Both the position numbers and the translations under genes were made by a program. From Prinsepia uniflora (lineage: Eukaryota > Streptophyta > Magnoliopsida > Rosales > Rosaceae), in assembly GCA_032719365.1 (NCBI GenBank), contig CM064866.1:74659028-74723027 (forward strand): 64,000 nucleotides of DNA, given 5' to 3'. How positions within the stretch are numbered: position 1 is the first letter of the stretch; each line of letters starts with the position of its first letter. The notes under the pieces were generated by a model. It ran no database searches, was not told where the DNA came from, and saw nothing but the letters and a program-made list of their open reading frames with translations. Below are positions 57,521 to 64,000 of this stretch, piece after piece.

Positions 57521-60112
57521 TTTCGGCTTCAAATGCTACAAGTGGGAGAGGAGGTGGCAGAACTCGTGGTGGATCTGGTGGATCACGAGGGCGTGGTCGG
57601 ACTTCGGGACCACAGGCTCGAGTCTATGCAGTGACTCAACAGGAGGCCCGAGCAGCCCCGGAGGTGGTGACAGGTATGCTTACTATTTTCGGTCATCATG
57701 CACGTACTTTAATAGATCCGGGAGCTACCCACTCTTTTGTTTCTCGGGAGTATGCACTGTTGGCAGATAGAGAGATTTCTGCGATCGGATGTGAGATGGG
57801 AGTCGGTACACCGACTGGAGAGTTGTATGTAGTAAACCAAGTGATACGAGGATACCCTATTGTGATAGGGGATGTGCATTTAATGGTTGATTTGATACTC
57901 CTAGACTTGTGTGACTTTGATGTTATCCTTGGGATGGATTGGCTGACAACCCATCATGCCTCTATCGAGTGTTTCGATAAGAGGGTGATACTTCGGAGCC
58001 CTGGATTACCTGAGGTGATATTTCAGGGAGATCGGAGGATGATAACCCCTAGAGTCATATCAGCCCTCTCGGCAGATAGATTTCTGAGGAAGGGCTGCCA
58101 GGGTTATCTAGCTTATGTTGTCGATGTGCGGGATGCACCAATCAAGGCCGAGGATATCCCAGTAGTGTGTGACTTCCCAGATGTATTTCCTGAGGATTTA
58201 CCAGGATTACCCCCTTCTCGAGAGATTGAGTTCACTATCGAACTAATTCCTGGTACACGACCTATATCCTTGACACCTTATCGGATGGCACCAGCTAAGT
58301 TAAGGGAATTAAAGGTACAGTTACAAGATCTTGTGGATGTGGGATTCATTCGACCGAGTGTATCGCCATGGGGAGCCCCAGTATTGTTTGTGAAAAAGAA
58401 GGAAGGAAGTTTGAGACTCTGTATGGATTACAGGCAACTTAATAAAGTCACGATAAAGAATAAGTATCCTTTGCCTCGGATTGATGATCTGTTTGATCAA
58501 TTAAGGGGAGCCAAGTATTTTTCGAAGATTGATCTGCGTTCTGGTTACCACCAGTTAAGGATTCGAGAGGAGGACATTCCAAAAACAGCTTTTCGAACTC
58601 GATATGGTCATTATGAATTTCTGGTGATGCCATTTGGATTGACTAATGCACCTGCGGCATTCATGGATTTGATGAACCGAGTATTCCAGAAGTACCTTGA
58701 CCGATTTGTTATTGTGTTCATTGATGACATTCTAGTGTATTCAAGCAGTAAGAGGGCGCATGAGGAACATTTGAGGATTGTGCTTGATACGCTAAGGAGG
58801 AACCAGCTCTTTGCCAAACTGAGTAAGTGCCAATTTGGTTAACGAGTGTTGGTTTTCTGGGACATGTGATTTCCGTGGATGGGATTCGTGTTGATCCCCA
58901 GAAGATAGAAGCGATAGAAAACTGGGAGCAGCCGAAGACAGTAACCGAAGTAAGGAGCTTTTTGGGATTGGCCGGTTATTACAGACGTTTTGTGGAAGGC
59001 TTCTCTGCGATTGCTGCTCCGATGACCCGCCTAACCAGGAAAGGAATCAAGTTTGTTTGGGGCGAAGACTGTGAGCAAAGTTTCCAAGAATTGAAGAAAA
59101 GGTTGACCTCCGCTCCTATCTTAACCCTTCCGGATGATAGTGGAGAGTTTGAAGTGTACAGTGATGCATCCTTACAAGGATTAGGGTGTGTGTTAATGCA
59201 ACATGGAAAGGTGATCGCATATGCCTCTCGACAACTGAAACCGCATGAACGTAACTATCCCACCCATGATTTGGAATTAGCTGCGGTGGTACATGCCCTG
59301 AAGATTTGGAGACATTACTTGTATGGGGAGACATGTAGACTTTTCACGGATCATAAGAGTTTGAAGTACTTTTTCACACAGAAGGAATTGAATTTGAGAC
59401 AGAGACGATGGTTGGAGCTAATTAAGGATTACGACTGCACGATTGAGTACCATCCTGGAAAAGCTAATGTGGTAGCGGATGCACTGAGTCGGAAATCAGC
59501 TCACACTGTGGCACATCTACGAATGGTGCATTTACCCTTATTGGTGGAACTACGTAGGACTGGAGTTGCTTTGGGACTGGATAACCAAGGTGGCTTACTA
59601 GCTAGTTTCCAGGTGCGACCGATTCTGATTGATCGAGTTATTGAAGCCCAACTGGAAGACCCTATCTTGTGTGTCCTTCGAATTGAAGCTGATGCGGGGG
59701 AACGACAAGATGTTGCAATTAGAAGGGATGGAGCCCTAGTAAAGGACGGACGGTTGTGTGTGCCCGAAAATGTAACATTAAAGAAAGAGATTCTGGACGA
59801 GGCCCATAGTTCGGCGTATGCAATGCATCCAGGTGGGACGAAAATGTACCGTACGTTACGAGAGCATTATTGGTGGTCGGGTATGAAACGAGAGATTACA
59901 GAGTTTGTGAGTAAGTGCTTGGTATGTCAACAAGTAAAGGCTGAAAGGCAAAGACCCTATGGAGCACTGCAACCACTACCGATCCCGGAATGGAAATGGG
60001 ATCATATAACCATGGATTTTGTGTTTAAACTTCCCAGAACGCCTAAAGGACACGATGGAGTCTGGGTAATTGTGGATAGGCTTACCAAATCAGCACATTT
60101 CCTACCTGTAAG
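57517..60112 (+). pseudogene. Broken pol of Gypsy element D (protease, RT, RNase H, truncated integrase)
   Basis: The first frame segment, 57517-58842, has a retropepsin site (DPGATHSF, about 57,716) and reverse transcriptase with the FIDD catalytic motif near 58,722. A single-base loss near 58,838 shifts the frame and ends this segment. The second segment, about 58,827-60,112, has the end of RT, RNase H (YSDAS, about 59,158) and the integrase zinc-binding region (CLVCQQVK, about 59,919). It stops in the integrase core, where element E is inserted. The first segment is also out of frame with gag. The element is dead by at least two independent breaks plus the insertion. Confidence 0.88.
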
Positions 60113-62980
60113 TGTCAGGACCCGTCCCAAATATCACCTCGATACTCGGGATGAACCCTGCTCCCGTCTGACAATCACACTTACAAGACCACAAAGAAAC
60201 TTAATACAACTATAAGCATAACCATCAGACGAAGGAGTAAATATATACAACCGTAAGTCAGAGCATAGTTCTACAAAATGGGCACCAAAAGTCCTACAAG
60301 TCTAAGTCCGCAACGGAAGAACGTCGGAAGCCCTATGCCTCGATATCTGCCTCAACGTTTACCCCAGCGCTATCACCACGACCTGGAGGGAAATTAAAAC
60401 CAAAGGTGTGAGTGGACCGAAAAGAATGAAAGTTTTAAAACCGTTTACTAGCAAATCAAAGTATTCCCTCCGGTTTGAAACCAGGCATGCCAATGAAGTA
60501 TGAGAAAAACCACAATATGAAACATCATAAGAAACAGAAACACTATAAATACCATAAGAAACAGATGCACTATAAAACAGCATAAGAAACCAGAGTATAA
60601 CCCGATCAAACCTGCTGGACCTATCCGAGTCTTTAAACTCAACCAGGCCTCACATATAAATCCGAGTCTTTAAACTCCCGAGTCTTTAAACTCAATAGGC
60701 CTATGGGGGTAATATCATAATATCCGAGTCTTTAAACTCCCGAGTCTTTAAACTCAATCCGGGCCCGTCCCCCATCACTATCAATCCGGGTCTTTAAACC
60801 CATATCCAGATCCAGCAAATCCAATCCACATCCAGTGTAAAACCAATTCAAAATCCATCGCCAGATTCGAATTCGAAATCCCCAGTTCGAAGCCCTTCCG
60901 GCGTTCAGAACCGACATTCCGAACCCAAATCCGGGAAAAGATCCATGTTCATAACATAACCATAGGAAAATCCCAAATCATATTCCACAACCTATTTACC
61001 ATCATCAGAAAACGTTTTTAGGTTAAATTTCTGAATGATAACATCAAACTCTGAAAACCCGCTTTTCCTCGAAAAACGTGCAAAATCCCGAAAATGTCTC
61101 GAAAACGTGTAACCATCTCAAACACATATAAACACATATAAAAGCATAAAATATTAATAAAAACAGTTAGGCATGCTCGGAAGTAAGAAAAAGTCCACTC
61201 ACAGTTTACAACACGTCACTCGCGCTCCGTGCGCTCCTCAACCGTCTCTGGTGTCTCCCGTCCTGTCAATAGATACCAAATAGGGTCACAATAACATCAA
61301 GGATACCTTCCCTATTTTCCCCAATTTTTCGGGAATTTAATAATATTTTAATCCTAAACCCTAAACCGTACGGATTCCCGAACCATTCCGTAACACCGTC
61401 CGATTAACCCGAAAACTATACCATTGGATTCCTTAGGACATTTAGGGCTAAACTCATGTTGGTCGCTTGACCGGATTCCTCCCCACGCGCCCCCACGCGC
61501 CGCCCAAAGTGGCTGCGCGTGGGCCTCACGCGCCTGCTACAGTCCATCTTCAACCTCGAGTCACCCGGTTCAACTGTGTTGAACCGGCGTGACCGGTTCT
61601 CCGCCATTCACCCACCATTCTTCTCCATTCCAATACCATTAGCTTCGTCCAGTCCCCTGCAACCAAACCCAGTCCTAAAATCCAGAAATCACGGCCTAAT
61701 ACCCCTCGTCTTCAACCTCGAAAAACCTTGCCCGTGAGCTCTGTTTTCCTTCCCGGCCGTCCACTGCTTCCCCCTTCACGGTGGTGATACCAGCACCATC
61801 CTAGGACCCTACTTAGTCCTACCCAACTCACAGAATCCGTCGATTCATCCCCGAAGTCCACGACTTCAAGTTTGAAGTCACGGCCAAAAACAGAGTATTG
61901 GATACTCGCCGTCGACTGAGCCCCGCCGTGTACGCCTCCGTCACGGCAGCCATCACAAACCAATCCTAAGACCTCACTAAACAACACCCTGACCTCCTAA
62001 TCCCTCGACTCTAAGCCCAACTTCACGACTTTGCATTTGAAAAATCCACGAAAAACAGGGTAAAAGAAATTACCTTTCGATTTCGGTGCCGCCGTGAGAA
62101 CCGTCGCCCACCACGGTGCTCGTGGGACTCCCCTCAACCTCCTGAGTCTTCTAGTGTCTTGAATCCGTCCACCACACAACACCACAGCCACCACCGTCCA
62201 CGGCCTCCTCTGTTTCTTCCAAGTATCCAACCAGCCACCACGTCGCCTCCGCGCACGGTCGCACCACCAGACCACGATCACCAGCTCTTCCTTGTCTCTA
62301 TGTCACTCTCTCAACTCACTCTTCACTCTCCCTAGCATCCAAATCGATCACCGCCTCACCCAATCTTCTCTCTGTTTTCAGTTTCCTTCGAACTTGTGCA
62401 CGGTTCAAAAATGACCAAGTGTGGCCGTGCACACTTAAGTTTCTCCTAGAACCATCTAGTGTCCCCCACGTGTCCACCAGCTATTGGCCATCCCAAAATA
62501 TCTGCCACTTGCCCTTATCTGATTGGGCTGAGGAAAAAATGACCAAAATGCCCCTCCTGCACAAAATTACCATTTGCCCTCCGACTTTCCAGACCCGTAT
62601 CTTTTCCGTCCGACGTCCGATGACAGTGTGCCGCCTGTCGTTGAACTCAGGACGTCGAGACGTATCCAACGGTCCTCGGTCTACGTGAAAATCACACATC
62701 CTCCAAAAAGTCAACATTTCCCTTCTTAACTCAAAATTACGGTAACGCCCCCAACCTTCCGTACATCATAACTTTTCCTCCGGTTGTCCGAATCGAACCT
62801 GCCGCCTGTCTACGGACTCGTGACGTCCTAACCTACGTCACGGTCAAAGGCTAACACTCATCCAATCAATAGTACAAAAAGTCAACTTTTCGTTTACTAT
62901 TCATAAGGGCAAAATCGTCCTTTTTCCAAAACTTCACAAAAATTACATTTTTACCCTTCCCGTAGGTACGGGTTGTTACA
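60113..62980 (-). repeat. 3' LTR of element E (minus strand)
   Basis: On the minus strand it runs from TGTAACAACCCG (62980) to GGGTCCTGACA (60113). It is about 2868 bases and the same family as solo LTR A, with the same GAGTTTAAAGACTCG hairpin array (about 60,618-60,805). The left flank GTAAG is the expected target duplication; its partner lies beyond the window. Confidence 0.9.
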
Positions 62981-63015
62981 ATCTACCCCCCTAAAAAGAA
63001 TTTCGTCCCCGAAAT
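62981..63015 (-). other. Polypurine tract and hairpin of element E
   Basis: On the minus strand, AATTTCGGGGACGAAATT follows the pol stop directly. Then comes the purine run TTTTTAGGGGGGTAGA that abuts the LTR, as expected for plus-strand priming. Confidence 0.8.
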
Positions 63016-64000
63016 TCAGTGAAATAAATAAGGGTACTGTTCTCGCATCAAGGCCTCGGGTTCCCAGGTAGCTTCTTCGACCTGATGATTTCTCCACAAT
63101 ACCTTCACTAAGGGAACCGTCTTCCTTCGCAACACTTTATCTTTCCGATCCAAGATTGCAACAGGTTGCTCTTCAAAACTCAAGTCTTCCCTCAGTTCCA
63201 CTGGTTGTGCTTCCAAAACATGCGAATCATCTCGAATATATTTCCGAAGCATAGAAACATGAAAGACATTATGTACCTTTTCCAAATCTGCTGGTAAGGC
63301 CAACCGATAAGCTACAGGACCAATCCGCTCCAAAATCTCATACGGTCCAATGTAACGAGGACTCAACTTCCCTCGTCTGCCAAATCGTACAATTCCCTTC
63401 CAAGGAGACAGCTTCAAGAAAACCCAGTCTCCAACAGCAAACTCCAAATCCCTGATCCTACGGTCAGCGTAGCTCTTTTGGCGGTCCTGCGCTGCCTTCA
63501 ATCGATCCCTAATCAGTGCCACTTTTTCCTGAGTAAGCTCCACCAGCTCAGAAGTAGTCAACCTCCTCTCACCAACCTCAGTCCAACACAATGGAGTCCG
63601 ACACTGCCGCCCATACAAAGCCTCATAAGGAGCCATCCCAATGCTCTCCTGAAAACTATTATTGTAAGCGAACTCCATCAAAGGCAGATGTGATTCCCAA
63701 GTACCCTGAAACTGAAGCACACAAGCTCGCATCATATCCTCGAGAATCTGAATAGTCCGCTCAGACTGCCCATCAGTCTGAGGATGAAAAGCAGTACTGA
63801 AGTGTAATTTAGTCCCAAAAGCTTCCTGTAAGCTCTGCCAAAATCGAGAAGTAAATCTCGGATCTCTATCAGATACTATCGACTCCGGAGTCCCATGTAA
63901 ACGAATAATCTCATTAATAAACAACTGTGCAAACTGTTCCAGCCTGAAGTTCTCCCGTACTGGCAAGAAATGAGCAGACTTCGTAAGTCGATCCACAATA
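63016..64000 (-). CDS. Pol of element E: integrase core and chromodomain (runs off the window)
   Basis: About 326 residues are in view, with no frame break. Integrase core motifs are SDRDPRFTSRFW and HPQTDGQSER, followed by the GPY/F-type module (RYIGPYEILERIGPVAYRL) and a C-terminal chromodomain-like end (VLWRNHQVEEATWEPE, YPYLF). This layout defines chromoviruses and suggests the Tekay/Del lineage, whose long LTRs fit. The chromodomain steers insertion towards heterochromatin. The N-terminal part of pol lies beyond 64,000. Confidence 0.88.
   Translation of the reverse strand, partial: IVDRLTKSAHFLPVRENFRLEQFAQLFINEIIRLHGTPESIVSDRDPRFTSRFWQSLQEAFGTKLHFSTAFHPQTDGQSERTIQILEDMMRACVLQFQGTWESHLPLMEFAYNNSFQESIGMAPYEALYGRQCRTPLCWTEVGERRLTTSELVELTQEKVALIRDRLKAAQDRQKSYADRRIRDLEFAVGDWVFLKLSPWKGIVRFGRRGKLSPRYIGPYEILERIGPVAYRLALPADLEKVHNVFHVSMLRKYIRDDSHVLEAQPVELREDLSFEEQPVAILDRKDKVLRRKTVPLVKVLWRNHQVEEATWEPEALMREQYPYLFH

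Overview
The window is nuclear DNA of a flowering plant. The genes have plant-type intron/exon structure and include plant-specific families: a ROP-binding RIC protein, a pectin methylesterase, a xyloglucan endotransglucosylase, a CAPRICE-type R3-MYB and a PPR protein. Ty3/Gypsy chromovirus-like LTR retrotransposons are abundant. Gene sequences look like a eudicot; a woody rosid such as Rosaceae is possible, but the sequence alone does not prove it. No prokaryotic features, CRISPR array, rRNA or tRNA gene was seen.

Layout. Bases 1-37,000 are a gene-rich arm. In order it holds: a broken WPP-domain fragment lying between long inverted repeats; a RIC CRIB-domain gene (-); a type I pectin methylesterase (-); NTF2 (-); the OST3/6 oligosaccharyltransferase subunit (-); a short PPR gene (-); an XTH cell-wall enzyme (+); CRIPT (+); a 76-residue R3-MYB (-); a hexameric polyubiquitin (-); a three-domain ubiquitin-like protein (-); tyrosyl-DNA phosphodiesterase TDP1 (-, 15 exons); and an ER DnaJ protein of the DNAJC25 type (-, 10 exons). 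For multi-exon genes I reconstructed exons by hand from frame, GT/AG sites and family conservation, and each reconstruction keeps a continuous reading frame. These genes are independent housekeeping, cell-wall and signalling genes. I see no evidence of a biosynthetic cluster.

Bases 37,000-64,000 are a nested stack of LTR retrotransposons. The oldest layer is a Copia element on the minus strand, visible as pieces at about 37,700-37,840, 40,816-40,954 and 53,200-53,478. Into it went (A) a solo LTR at 37,841-40,815 with target duplication TAAGC; (B) a complete element at 40,955-53,199 with two nearly identical 2.95-kb LTRs but no gag or pol; and (D) a plus-strand chromovirus starting at 53,479 with gag and a frame-broken pol. 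Element B was itself hit by solo LTR C (minus, 45,803-48,585, target duplication GTAGA). Element D was cut in its integrase by element E (minus, 60,113 to the window end), which belongs to the same family as solo LTR A.

The least explained material is in these LTRs: a dense island of ACGT-core motifs in LTR C, arrays of short hairpins peculiar to each LTR family, a shared inverted repeat near every LTR 3' end, twin polypurine tracts in element B, and a two-module layout at the LTR 5' ends. At the left edge, the inverted repeats around the WPP fragment suggest a gene-capturing DNA transposon or an inverted duplication.
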